The notes under the pieces: model-generated
What the model was told of the DNA's origin: nothing
Seen by the model: only the letters and a program-made list of their open reading frames with translations
Databases searched by the model: none
Position numbers and translations under genes: made by a program
DNA from: Chimonanthus salicifolius
Lineage: Eukaryota > Streptophyta > Magnoliopsida > Laurales > Calycanthaceae
Length of the DNA: 64,000 nt
Assembly: GCA_013350335.1 (NCBI GenBank)
Contig: CM023532.1
Location: 97,087,853 to 97,151,852, forward strand
Reading direction: 5' to 3'
In this document: positions 1 to 12,100 of the stretch, in pieces
How positions within the stretch are numbered: position 1 is the first letter of the stretch
Layout: each line of letters opens with the position of its first letter

Positions 1-1332
1 TAAGTTAATCAACCTAAGATTAAAATGGTCAAATGGTTAAATGGTCAAAACCACTCCAACAAACACAAACCACCTCATGAAAACACAAATTAAAACCATG
101 GGCTTGAATGGTGGTTGGGTCTCAACCACCACCACCAAAACCAAGCCAACCCATGCTTTGTTGGTGAGAAAGTTAATGCTTGAGTGAAGACCACTCCAAC
201 CACCTCCATCTCATGTCAAACTAACCATTTCACCCTAGCTCTCCCCACACACACATGAAATTCGTCCCTCACCTTGCAAGAGAGGAGAAAAGAAAACTTA
301 GAAAGAAAGAAGAAGAAAATAGAAGAAAAAGATAAGTCTTGGGCCACCCCAAGATCAAGAACCTTGAAGATCTCTCCCTCATCTCCATACTCTCTTTCTC
401 TCTTAACCTAACCTCATTTACCTTAGCCAATCCAAGCATGTCCCACCATTGATCAAGCTCATCTAGCCGATCATCAAGAAGAGAAAGAAGGAGAAAGGGA
501 TAAGGAAAAAGAAAGAAGGACCGGAGGAGTCATCGGTGCGGTAAGAATTTCTTAAACAAGAGTTTATATTTTTAAAGATAGGATGTGGAATCCATTTCTT
601 AGACTAAACATGGCCAAAAATGTTGTGGGCCATGGATCTAAAGTTCATCAAATGGAAGGCTAAGAAATGGATAAAAATGGAGGAATGGATTAAGAAAAGA
701 GGAAATGGAAAAATGAAATTTTAAGTCTTTTTTTTAAGCATAAAAAAAATGGGATTTTAATGGATTAATGGGCCATAGGGTTCGGCCATGTAGCATGGCT
801 GAACCCCATGGCCAATGTTGGATGATTTTTAATTAGGGTTTGAAGGTTTAAAAGTATGGAGAATGATCAATGGTTTTATGAGGATTTCAAGATGTTAAAA
901 TGATTAAAAGTTGATAAATTTTAAGAGGTTTTGAATAAGGAAATTTCATGAAAATATGGGTGATCTTTCATGGCCTAAAAAGGCATAAAATGGAATGAAT
1001 GGATGACCATAGGGTTCGGCCATGTAGCATGGCCGAACCCCATGGTGAATAATGAGTGATTTATTAAGGTTATTAGGTTTAAAGATAATGAAGAAAAATG
1101 ATAAATGTAAATGGACTTATTGAGTATGGAATGTGAGGTTTAGATGGAATGAAAATGGCGATGATTTAGTGATTTGAAAATAGATTATTTTAGGACAAAA
1201 TTAATGATTTTTATGAAGATCTTAAAGTTGGTAATAGATGGTATTTTGTTGATGGAAATGAGGAAATGATTGGTGGTAGAAGTGGAATTTAAATGTAATT
1301 AAAAATCCAAGATAAAAATAAGGGAAAGACAT

Positions 1333-1367
1333 CATGGGTTCGGCCATGGTGTATGGCCGAACCCATG
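1333..1367. repeat. Perfect 14-bp-arm hairpin, type example of the TTCGGCCA palindrome
   Basis: Arm CATGGGTTCGGCCA (1333-1346), loop TGGTGTA (1347-1353), arm TGGCCGAACCCATG (1354-1367): a perfect inverted repeat. An identical one lies at 1763-1797. Looser copies with the same TTCGGCCA / TGGCCGAA core recur every 150-400 bp through LTR families E, F and G on both strands. Confidence 0.95.
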
Positions 1368-2619
1368 ACCCATGTTTTAGGTCATTCATGGGCTAAGTAT
1401 GGTTTATATATGTGCTTAAACGAAATGGAAATTAGGTAAGTTAATGATGAAATTTAAATGGATGTTACAGGTATGATATGTGATGTTTAAATGGAATGAA
1501 GATTTGTGATTTTTGAAATGGATTATTTTTGGGATAAAATATGAGTCTTTGAAAATGGCACCAATAAAAGTGAACCATGAACCCTATGGTAATATTTTGG
1601 GACTTTTATGAATGGAAAACAATGGAGAGAAATGAAAATATTAAATGGATTGGTAAGCATGGTAGGTGATGTTTTATATGAGATGAAAAATGGGGTTTTA
1701 AATGAATGACTTAAATTCATTTGGTGAAGGTAAAATGAACCAAGAAATTAGGAAATGGACATCATGGGTTCGGCCATGGTGTATGGCCGAACCCATGACC
1801 CCTTTGGGAGCCATATTATGGACTAGGTATGGAATTATATATGGGATTAAATATTTACAAATTTAATTAAACTAGATGGCTGATTTTATGATGTTATGTC
1901 ATGATTAAGAAATTATAAATGGGTTCAAGTTTATGGGTCAAATATGGACTTAAATATGCATGGATAAAAGGGGTAACTTAACCATGGAAGAGGAGTGGCA
2001 AAACCGTAATTTGTGGCCACATTGAAGGACCATGGGTTCGACCATGGTACATGGCCGAACCCTATGTGGGTTGGACATGAAAATAGATATATTATGAATG
2101 AATAAATGAAGTGGATAGTTACTGAGTTTTAGGCTCGCAAATCGGAATTTTAAATTTGGCCAAAATTGGATTTATGTATGAGTCTAAAACCAATGGATAG
2201 TGGGCTAAGTTAGGGACTTAATCATGGATGATGTATGGACTAATTCGGTAAATGTAATAAGGTATCGGGCGTCGCAAACGGTACGCGATCGGCGACCGTA
2301 TTATCGAACGAGAAGCGTAATGGAACGCGACACGGTATTCGGTAGGATTCCTACCTTTTTGTTAGCGATGGATATGTGATGGTGTTTTAAATTATTTTGA
2401 CTTGGCTTATTATGGATTTATGATTATAATTTACGATTTATGGGACTTGCACTATGATGGGTTTTAACTTATGAATTACATGATAGTATCATGGATTATA
2501 TTTTAATATTATGCATCATATGACTATGTATGGTATATCGAATATGGTCTATCTATATACTACATAGCATAATGCACTTACATCTCATGCATGGCATGGG
2601 CAGGAAAAAAATAAACAAA

Positions 2620-2794
2620 CCGGAGTCCATGCTCTGTCGGGGCGACCGAGAATCAGACATGGGGATTGCCTAAGGGCTATAACCGGAGTCCATGCTCCGT
2701 CGGGGCGACGGAGAATCAGACATGGGGATAGCCTGAGGGCTATAACCGGAGTCCATGCTCCGTCGGGGCGACCGAGAAGCAAACATGGGGAACA
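2620..2794. repeat. 63-bp tandem repeat in LTR, 3 copies
   Basis: Three units starting CCGGAGTCCATGCTC at 2620, 2683 and 2746, each with TCGGGGCGACCGAG a few bases later. The matching spot in the LTR at 9184-13332 (12599-12640) has a single unit, so copy number changes between family members. Other LTR families have related variable repeats at the same place (22291, 41011, 43136, 63800). Confidence 0.9.
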
Positions 2795-2945
2795 GGATAT
2801 TGTATGATCATACGGATAATGGGTGGGACACATGACATAAGCACCCATGACATAGCATTCATCACATATTTATTTTGTTATATGTTATTTTATCGGTATG
2901 TGTGTTATCACTAATCCATGTGCTAGCCCTTCTCGGAGTCCTATT

Positions 2946-2965
2946 GGGCGCGTTGACTAACGCCC
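2946..2965. repeat. Conserved LTR hairpin GGGCGCGTTG..TAACGCCC
   Basis: GGGCGCGTTGACTAACGCCC can pair as GGCG(C)GTT with AACGCC, leaving one bulged base and a short loop. Counterparts occur at 12797-12816, 20250-20270, 22724-22743, 41574-41595, 46413-46433, 55959-55979 and 56554-56573, and reversed at 26881-26901 and 63522-63542, always followed by a TA(C/T)TTCTA-like stretch. It is among the best conserved internal parts of these otherwise divergent LTRs. Confidence 0.8.
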
Positions 2966-3485
2966 TACTTCTACCCTAGCTGATGACGCAGGGGATGGCG
3001 GAAGTGGTCGACATGACAGGAGCCGAGCTTAGGAGCTTGGGCAGTGCAGTCTTAGTTCTATTTATGTTTACATTTTGGAGATGTAATTTGAAAGTAACTT
3101 AGCTTGTCGGGTTGTATAAGTTTACATTCTTGCGATGGTTTAGACGTTACTTATGGACGATTAGATTTTGTGATATAATTATGAATTTAGGGGCATTTTG
3201 GTAATTCAATGTTGTATCTTCCCTTCTATCTAAAAACCGGTAGGATAGACTCTATTATCATGTTCCGCAATGATTATAATCCGCGAGTTTACTTCCTACG
3301 CGTGAATCATTCTCGTGGACTTAGTTCCGCGCACGCGTGGCGTTGGCCAGTTAAGGGTCGGGCTTTAGAAGCTCGGACTTAACTCGCGTCGTGGCGTCCG
3401 CGCCCTCTCTCACTCTTCTATTTCAAAAAAAAAAATAATAGACTCTGATTTTCGGAAAACGGGTGAAAAAGGGCGGGGCGTTACA

Positions 3486-4071
3486 GGTCTAATGAGATGA
3501 AACTCTCCATCTACCCTCCTAACTCACTTAAGATGGAAGTCTCCTCAACTTCCATCTTGACTCATCCCCAACTCAAGCATTATTTATCCCACTTGAACTC
3601 ATTCGTGCAACTCTTAAACTCAAGACTTGAATTTATTTCTTAATTAAATAATTCAATAACTCAACTCAATTCACTTAACTCTTTTGAACTCACCCATGGT
3701 TGACCAAGTCAACCATGACTTAGCCGACCATGTACGTCACCCCACCCATTTGCCACCTCACTTGATGAGGTTGATTTGGGTCTTAATTGGGTAGTTGACC
3801 CAATTAAATTAAGTCTACCCATTTTCCTTCAAATCGGTTCATTTATGACCCATTGGGTCCCAATTGGGCAATTGACCCATTTATTTAAGGCCAACCCATT
3901 TATTTTCAATTCAACCGTATCGATGACCCGTTGGGTCTTAATTGGGAAATTGACCCAATTACATTACCCAATTCGGGTCCATTTCAATTTCTAACCTTAA
4001 ATTCAGCCAATTAAACAATTTAAATAAACCAATCCAATATATTTATGATTTGAAAAATCTGGGTGTTTATA
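3486..4071 (-). mobile_element. Reversed LTR fragment (LTR start)
   Basis: Minus-strand beginning of an LTR. Its right end reads ...CTGGGTGTTTATA, a decayed mirror of the TGTAACACCC start used by the other LTRs, and it holds the 'TTGGGTC/GACCCAA' rich stretch and the GGTTGACCAAGTCAACC palindrome also seen at 9750-9990 and 29260-29400. It is the host into which the family F LTR ending at 3485 inserted, and it abuts the telomere-like array. No coding sequence. Confidence 0.6.
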
Positions 4072-5889
4072 AAACCCCTAAAACCCTAAAATCCTAAAAC
4101 CCTAAACCCGAAACCCAAAACCCAAAAACCCTCAAATCCAAAAACCCTAAAACCCTAAACCCTAAACCCTAAACCCTAAAAACCTAAACCCCTAAAACCC
4201 AGAACCCTAAAATCCTAAAGCCCTAAAACCCTAAGCCTTAAACCATAAACCATAAAAGCAAAAACCTAAACCGTAAACCCTTAACCCTCAATTATAAACC
4301 CTAAACCCTTCAAACCATAAATACTACAACCCTAAATCATAAACCCTAACCCTAAAACCCTAAAACCCGAAAACCTTAAAACCCTAAACCCTAAACCCAA
4401 AACCCAAAAACCCTCAAACCCTAAAACCGTAAAACCCTAAACCCTAAACCATAAAACCCTAAACCCCTAAAACCTTAAAACCCAGAACCCTAAAATCCTA
4501 AAATCCTAAAACCCTAAAACCCTAAACCCTAAACCATAAACCTTAAAAGCCAAAACCTAAATGGTAAACCCTAAACCCTAAACCCCTAAAACCCTACAAC
4601 TCTAAAACCCTAAACCCCTAAAACCCTAAAACCCTAAACCCTAAAGCATAAGCCCTAAACCCTAAAGCCTTAACCTGAAACCTGAAACCCTAAGCCCTAA
4701 ACACCAAAAACCCTACAAGCCTAAAACCCTGAAACCCTAAAATCCAAAAATCCTAAAACCCTAAACCTTAACCCTTAAACCCTAAACCATAAACCATAAA
4801 ATGCTAAACCCAAAACCCTAAAACCCTAAAATCCTAAACCCTAAACCCTAAAGCCCTTAAACCACTAAAACCCTAAAACCCAAAAACCATAAAACCCTAA
4901 ACCAGAAAACCGTACCCTTAAACCCAAAAACCTTGAAACCCTAAACCCCAACAACCTTATCCTAAAACCGAGAACCCAAAAACACTAAAACTCTAAATCC
5001 TAAACTCTAAAATCCTAAAACCCTAAAACTGTAAAACCCTACAACTGTAAAATCGTAAAACCCTAAATCCAAAACCTTAAACCCTATAACCGTAAAACCG
5101 TAAAACAATAAAACCATAAAACCGAAACCCAAAAACCCTAAACCCTAAACCCTAAACCCTAAACCCTAAACCCAAAACCCTAAACCCTAAACCCTAAACC
5201 ACAAAACCCTAAACCCTAAAATCGTAAAACCCTAAACCCTAAAACCCTTATACCTTAAAACCTTAAACCCCTAAAACATTAAACCCTAAACCCCTAAAAC
5301 CCTAAAACCTTAAACCCTAAACCATAAAACCCTACCTTAAACCCTAAAACCCAAGAACCCTAAAACCCTAAACTCTAAATCCCTAAAAGCCTAAACCCTA
5401 AACCCTAAACTCTAAAACCCTAAAACCCACAAACCCTAAACCCTAGACCCTAAACCCTAGACCCTAAACCCTAATCCCTGAACCCTTAAAACCCTTCAAC
5501 ACTAAAACCCTGAAATCCTAAAACCCTAAACCCTAAACCCTAAATCTTAAAATCCTAAAACCCTGAGCCCTAAAATCCTAAAATAGTAAAACCCTAAACC
5601 CTAAAACAGAAAAACCCTAAACCCTAAAACACTAAAACCCTAAAACCCTAACCTTAAACCCTAAACCCTAAAATCCTAAACCCTAAAACCCTAAAACCCT
5701 AAACCTCTAAAACCCTAAACCCTAAAACCTTAAAACCTTTAAACCCTAAAACCTTAAGCCCCTAAAACCTTAAACCCTAAAGCCGTAAAACCCTAAAATC
5801 TTAAAATGTTACCCTAAACCCAAAAACCCTAAACTCTAAAACCCTAATACCCTAAAAACCCTAAAAACCTAACCACCCCTTGAAACCCT
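4072..5889. repeat. Degenerate telomere-like array (CCCTAAA)n
   Basis: About 1.8 kb of imperfect heptamers and octamers of CCCTAAA / CCCTAAAA, the C-rich strand of the plant telomere repeat TTTAGGG, with many variants (CCATAAA, CCTTAAA, CCGTAAA). Short perfect runs occur near 5140-5200. The degeneracy and the retrotransposon DNA on its left show it is interstitial, not a working chromosome end. It runs into the assembly gap, so its true length is unknown. Confidence 0.95.
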
Positions 5890-5989
5890 NNNNNNNNNNN
5901 NNNNNNNNNNNNNNNNNNNNNNNNNNNNNNNNNNNNNNNNNNNNNNNNNNNNNNNNNNNNNNNNNNNNNNNNNNNNNNNNNNNNNNNNN
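5890..5989. other. Assembly gap, 100 Ns
   Basis: Exactly 100 Ns, the usual placeholder for a gap of unknown size. It falls inside or at the edge of the telomere-like array, so the array and the retrotransposon fragment to its right need not be adjacent in the real chromosome. Confidence 0.99.
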
Positions 5990-7189
5990 CGGGTAGCACT
6001 AGGCATTATTGGTGGCATGGGCTAAAAAGGGATGTGGCAGAATTCGTGGCACATTGTCTAACTTGTCAGCAAGTTCAGACTGAAACATCAAAAGCCACCA
6101 GGGTACTCAAACCTTAGCAGTGCCAGAATGGAAGTGGGAACACATTTCCATGGACTTTGTATCGGGGTTGCCGAGGTCTTCAAAGGGCAATGACGCCATA
6201 TGGGTCGTAGTCGACCGACTGACCAAGTCCGCACATTTCATTCCTATCAAGATGACAGATTCATCTGAAACGTTGGGTCGGCGGGACATTAAAGAGATCA
6301 TTCGACTACATGGAATTCCCCGAACGATAGTATCGAACAGAGATGGCCGTTTTATCGGCAGAGTATGGCAAAACATGCAGTCAGCCATGGGGACAAACTT
6401 ATTGACTAGCACCGCTTTCCATCCACAGACCGATGGACAGTCTGAAAGAACAATACAAACCTTGGAAGACATGTTGAGAGTATGTATGTTAGATTTCAAG
6501 GGTGGATGGGAGGACCACTTACCACTGGTGGAGTTCTCGTATAATAACAGCTACCAGGCAAGTCTTCAAATGGCTCCATAAGAGGCGTTATATGGTAGAC
6601 CGTGTAGGTCACTGGTATGTTGGACAGAGGCAGGAGAGCCTGCATTGATTGGACCAGAACTAGTCGCAGAGACTACTGCACAGATTAAGTTGATACGTCA
6701 ACACTTATTGACTGCACAGAGTCGGCAGAAGAGTTATGCTGATAAAAGGAGACGGTTTCTGGAATTTGAAGTGGGAGATTTGGTATTTTTAAAGGTCTCG
6801 CACGGAAAGGGCACATGAGGTTTGGCAAGAAAGGAAAACTGTCGCCAAGATATGTGGGACCGTTTTCCATCATGAGAAGGATGGGGGATGTAGCTTATCA
6901 GATAACACTCCCATCGCAATTAGCAGCCCTACACGATGTGTTTCATGTGTCGATGCTAAGGAAATACAATCCGGATCCGTCCCACGTTTTAAATGTTCAA
7001 GATATTGAAGTACAAAGAGACATGACATACGTCGAGAAGCCGGTCAGAATAGTGGAGACCGAACAAAGGGTGTTGCGAAACAGAGCGATTCAGTTCGTAA
7101 AAGTGGTATGGGACCGTCATGGTGATGAAGAGGCCACATGGGAACTTGAATCGGAGATGAGAACAGCTCACCCTGAATTATTTGTGTAA
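5990..7189 (+). pseudogene. Tekay-like integrase fragment (pol 3' end), broken
   Basis: Encodes the end of a Ty3/gypsy pol protein: the CC half of the HHCC zinc finger (ends CQQ), the integrase core from about 6120, and a C-terminal tail to 7189 of the Tekay/Del chromovirus type (VVWDRHGDEEATWELE). It closely resembles 51593-52799. Breaks: an in-frame TAA ends the core after SLQMAP (6579-6581); the tail is open again at 6815-7189. The second catalytic Asp of the D,D(35)E triad is changed (VSNRD where VSDRD is usual), so this integrase is very likely inactive. A deletion just after the gap removes part of the zinc finger. The polypurine tract and 3' LTR follow at once. The 5' part is lost in or beyond the gap. 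Confidence 0.93.
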
Positions 7190-7236
7190 TTTAATTTGAG
7201 AACCCTACTTCACTCGATTGTCGGGACGAAAATTTT

Positions 7237-7246
7237 AAAAAGAGGG
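7237..7246 (+). other. Polypurine tract of the truncated Tekay-like element
   Basis: AAAAAGAGGG, six bases before the LTR start TGTAACACCCC at 7253. The same tract precedes the 3' LTR of the complete element (52847-52856). It primes plus-strand DNA synthesis in retrotransposons. Confidence 0.8.
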
Positions 7247-7252
7247 TTATAT

Positions 7253-9183
7253 TGTAACACCCCAGTTTCTTAATGAAGTGGAAAATTACGAAAATGCCCC
7301 TGAGTTGTTAAATTAATTATTTTGTGATCTTAAGTAAGGAAATAGTGGGGCCCATGCTCAAATTAAAATCATATGAGCACATTATGAATGTTAAGTTGAT
7401 TGGATGGGTAATTTTCATCATTTGGGTCAAAAAATGGCTAAATGGGTCAAAGGGCCCAAATGGGACCCAGGGTCAGAATGGATGATTTGACCGTTTTGTG
7501 AACTTAAATTAAATGGGGTTAATCCTATTGATTGGAAATCAAGTGGAGGAAAATGGGTAGGCTGATCCATATGTAAAAATCAATACAAATGACCAAAATA
7601 TCATAATTGGGTCATGGAGTCAAAAACGGGTCAAAGAGCTAAAAGTGGACCCAACGGGTCGAGTTGACTATTGTTGACCGTGTGGACCTCAAGGGAACTA
7701 AACACGAGTCAAATCAGTGAGTGGGACTGAAGTGAGTTGGAATTAAATCAAGTAGTGAGTCAACACATGTGCATTAAAATGAAATGCATTAAGTATGTGA
7801 GTTGGGTGAGTGGGATGGGAATCTAATAGCCTTGAGTTCAAGTGAGCCAAAAGGAAAATTGAAGAGGCTGTAAACTCAGTGAGCTAAGTGGGAATTGGAA
7901 GAGTTGGCTCAGCTTAAACCACCAAAACAAGCCACACGTTGGGGATGTTGGGGGTGAGTCCATGATGAATGGTAAATGAAATGCATGGGTTTTGAGATGA
8001 GTTGCTTGGGAAGCTGTATGGCTGCATGGGTAGGTGCCAAGGGGTGCCTTGGTAGCACCCAAGACCCATTGGTTTGTGCAAGGTTTGATGAGGAGTAAAT
8101 GGGTGATATGGGGTTGTTTAACAAAAGCAGCCAACACCCATGCTTGGCCGAATTTACATGCCAAAGTCTTAGATTTCCCATCTTTCTCTCCCTCTCTCAA
8201 GAACTCTCTCTTGGCCAAATTTCATCTTGGTGATTTCACCGTGATTTATTCTAACCAGCTGAGACAAAGGAAGAAAGAAGGAAAGGAAGCAAGGATCAAA
8301 AGGCAAGACAAGAGCTGGAATTTGGTAAGTGTTTCAGGATTTTGGATTAATAAAGTGGGGTATGTATGGGCCATGGTCATGACCGAATACACCAGTGTTT
8401 AACCTTGATTATGGAGGATTTAAAATGGTAAAAATAACCATTGGGTTCGGCCATTATGGGGGGCCGAACCCCATGTAAGAGATGGCTTGGTTTCATGTTT
8501 TGAAACATGAAAACCATGGTTTTTTGTGGACTGTTTTGGGTTTGATTGAAGATTTAAATACATGTTTTAGAATGGTTAAAATATGGATCTGAATGACATA
8601 GGGACTGAAGTTTATATGGTCTAAAATCAGTGGAAAAAGATGGAAATGGACCATTGGGTTCGGCCACTTAGCATGCCGAAACCCCATGGAAACAAGTGGT
8701 TGTTTTTGATAGCTTTGGAAATTAAAAACCATATGGATTTGGGACTGATATTAGATGTTATTGTTGGATTTAAAATGCATGTTTTAAGAGGTTAAAACAT
8801 GGATTTGGGTGTTGGTTTCAGACCCAAGATAAAGGGTTAAATGTTCAAAGCCAAAGGTCATGGTGTTCGGCCAATGAGCATGGCCGAACCCTATGAAATT
8901 GGGCTAATTTTTGGATGTTTTTTTGAAAGGTAAAACTGTGATTTAATATACTGTATACATAATATCTGAGGTTTAAAAACAGTAAACATAACCATTGGGT
9001 TCGCCACCATGGAGGGCCGAACCCCATGTAAAAGAATGTTGGTTTTCATGTTGGAAAACATGTAAACCATAGATTTTTTTTATGGACTGTTTTTGTATGG
9101 TTTTTGGAAGGTAAAATCCGATAATATTATGCTGATTCTTACATGATTTAATGGACATGAAATGTAAGTGAAAAAGGGTCCAA
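7253..9183 (+). mobile_element. 3' LTR (family G), cut at 9184 by another element
   Basis: Begins TGTAACACCCCAG after the polypurine tract and aligns by eye with the start of the 43304-46909 LTR, so it belongs to the same family but is clearly more diverged. It carries a leader with a GTAAGT donor-like site (8325-8330) and TTCGGCCA hairpins near 8444, 8657, 8871 and 8998. It stops at 9183 where the family F LTR begins; its remainder is not found in the window. Open frames here (for example 8034-8402) match no protein I recognise and are probably chance. Confidence 0.85.
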
Positions 9184-12100
9184 TGTAATAGCCCGAATTT
9201 TCGAATCAATATATATTTGGCATTTATTGATTTTAATTTGAATTTTAACATGATGGAATACCAAATGGATCAAAAGTTGGGACAAGGGTCCAAGAATGGT
9301 CCAATGGGCCATGGATTGGATGAAATCCATTTAATGGGTCAATGAGGACTAATCGGGTCAAGGATGGTCAAATTGGGCCCAATACTCATTTGGGACCCAA
9401 TGGACCCAATTGAAGTAAGCCTAAGGTAAGGAGGGAATTTAATTGGACCATGGGCCCAATGTCTACCCAATAAACCATGAATTGGAATTAATACAATTAA
9501 TGGGTCAATGGTAAGTAATTGGGTCAAGATAGTCAATTTGGGCCAAAGTAGGTAAGCCCTAAAATAAATGGGAAAGACAAAATATAATTGGGCCATGGAC
9601 CCAATGGTGATCCAATTAAGATAAATTAAATAGATTAGATAATTATAAAACTATCTAAGTTAAGATGTATCAAGATTAAGTAATATGGCCAAATGGGGCC
9701 CACCTCCACCTCACCCATTGAGGTGGCGTGTGGACCAAGGAAAAAGTGGGGCCAACCATCATGGTTGACTTGGTCAACCATGGATAAATTTAAGAAGACT
9801 AAGGTGGATTAAGGTAAATTAAATTGATTAAAATTATTGTAAAATTATCTAAGTTAAAATCAATGGAATTAAAATAACATGGCCAAGTGGGGCCCACCTC
9901 CACCTCATCAAGTGAGGTGGCGGGTGGGGTAGGTATAGGTTGGGGCCGTCCACCATGGTTGACTTGGTCAACCATGGGTGGATTTATTAGATAGATAATT
10001 TAATGGAATTAAATTGGAGGGAAATTAATTAACCTAAGTGAGGATTTAACTTAACTAATTAGGTTGATTAATTAGGGTCAACATAGACAAGTCAAAGAGG
10101 ACAAGGGAGCCATGCTTGGTGGTTGGGTCTCAACCACCACCACCAAAGTCAAGCTAGCCCATGGTTGGTTGGTGAGGCCATAATGGAGGGGTATGGTCCA
10201 AGTACGACCAAGGAATAGATGGGTTTTCCATCTCATCCCTCTCATTTCTCTCTCTCCCTCTTCACCTCTCTCAAAAAACGTCCCATGCATTGGAGAAAAG
10301 AAAAAGAGAAGAAAACTTAGAAGAAGAAGAGAAGAAAAGAGAAAGAGAGAGCAAGCCTTGGTCCACCCCTTCAAGATCAAAGGCTAAGATCTTGTTTTCC
10401 ATCACCTTCCCCTCTCCCTCTCTTAATCTAACTCCATCTACCATAGCCGATCCAAGCATATTTCATCATTGATCAAGCACATCTAGCCGATCAAACAAGG
10501 AGAGGAAGAAGAAAGGAGGCCAAGGAAGTCGACGGGAGCGACAAAGACCGGAGGAGTCGTCGGATCGTAAGTATGTTCTAAACAAGAAATTTAATTTTTA
10601 GGGTTTTAAGTTTTGGAATCCATTTCTTAGACTAAATGTGGCCAAAAACGTTGTGGACCATGGATCTCAGATCCATCAAAAGGTAGGATAAGAAATGGAT
10701 AAAAATGGAGGAATGGATTAAGAAATTGATGAAATGGAAGAATGGAATTGTTAATGGAATTTTTAAGTCCTTATTAAGCATAGGAAAATTGGATTTTTAA
10801 TGGATTAATGGGCCATAGGGTTCGGCCATGTAGCATGGCCGAACCCCATGGTAAATAATGGATGACATTTAATTAAGGTTTGAGGTTTAAAATGTTGGAG
10901 AATGATTAATGGTTTTATGAGAATTTCAAGATTTTAAAAATGATTAAAAAATTGGTAAGTTTTAAAGGGGTTAAATAAGAAAAATTATGAGGTATGTAGA
11001 TGATTTCAAGTAGGCCTCAAAATAATGGAAATATGATATTTTAAAGAAATCATGGACTCGGCCATACAAGGTGGCCGAACCCCATGGTTAGTGATTTATG
11101 AGGGTTAGGGTTCTTAAATGCTCATTGATTTATGGTTTTTAAGGTTTGAAAATGATGGAGAATGGTTAGGGTTTCAAGGGTTAAATGTAGTCAAACTTTT
11201 GGAAAAAAAATAAAAAATAAAAAAGTTTTATGATGGAATCCATGGATTATATTTTAGAATTTTTTTTATAAGAATGGAACTATAGTGATGGCTAACTATT
11301 TTTATAAAAATGAAAAGATGGAAGATGATGGAGGAAGTGATAATTTCAATGGATTTGAAAGTGTATGATATAAAGTATTAAAGGGACCAAATGAATGAAA
11401 ATTAGTGATTTTTAAATGGAATTTTAGCAAAGAAAACCATGGACTAACATTGAGGAAATAATGGCCTCATATGGCTCCAATGAAGGGAACCATGAACCAT
11501 GGGTTCGGCCATGGTGTATGGCCGACCCCTATGGTGATATTTTAGGACTTTTATGAATAGAAAATGATGGAGAAGAATGATTAAATTTAAATGGATATAT
11601 GGGACTATGTAATGTTTAAAATGGGATGAAAAACAAGGTTTTAAATGAATGATTTAAATTTCATTGGAGATTGGATTAAAGGGAGTAAAATGGACCCAAG
11701 AAAATGGAGATAGGGTACCATGGGTTCGGCCATGGTGTATGGCAGAACCCATGATCCCTTTGTGGGCCACCTTTAGGGCCAAATGTGAAAGGACATACGG
11801 GGATTAAATGTTTTTCAAAATTAAACAATAGGTGGCTGATTTTGGATATGTTATGGAATTATAAATGGGTCTAAGTTATGGATGAAATTTAGACTTAAAA
11901 TAGACATAAGTGGGTGAATGATTAATCATAGAGGAGAGAGTGGCAAAATGGTAATTATTAGCCACTTTGAAGAACCATGGGTTCGGCCATATAACCCTAT
12001 GTGGATTAGACATGAAATCGAATGCATTATGAATGATTAGTTGGAACGGATAGTTGCTGCGTTTAGGTTCACAAATTAGAGTATTTAAATGGCCAAAGAA

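Larger units (their letters stand above)
1..3485 (+). mobile_element. Family F LTR, 3' part (left end outside window)
   Basis: LTR of a Ty3/gypsy retrotransposon, cut by the window edge. It ends with the 3' terminal box shared by most LTRs here (GGGCGGGGCGTTACA, last base 3485). It aligns by eye with the LTR at 9184-13332: the same purine-rich leader (about 270-540), a GTAAGA donor-like site at 541, several TTCGGCCA hairpins (778, 1012, 1336, 1766, 2034), the box around the CATGCATGGCATGGG motif, a tandem repeat and the GGGCGCGTTG hairpin (2946-2965). No PBS follows, so it is a 3' LTR or a solo LTR. It sits inside a reversed LTR fragment. Clade is inferred from the gag-protease joined to the other F LTR. 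Confidence 0.85.

Noticed and set aside
2620..2794. CRISPR-like array of three repeats
   Set aside because: Units are contiguous 63-bp tandem repeats with no unique spacers, in a plant LTR.
2585..2848. Repeat protein on the minus strand (three copies of a GRPDGAWTPV-like unit)
   Set aside because: 63 is divisible by three, so the tandem DNA repeat gives a periodic peptide by chance; the sister LTR has one unit.
8034..8402. 122-residue plus-strand frame and overlapping minus frames in the family G LTR
   Set aside because: Frames on both strands overlap, none matches a known domain, and the region aligns with noncoding leader sequence of other LTRs.
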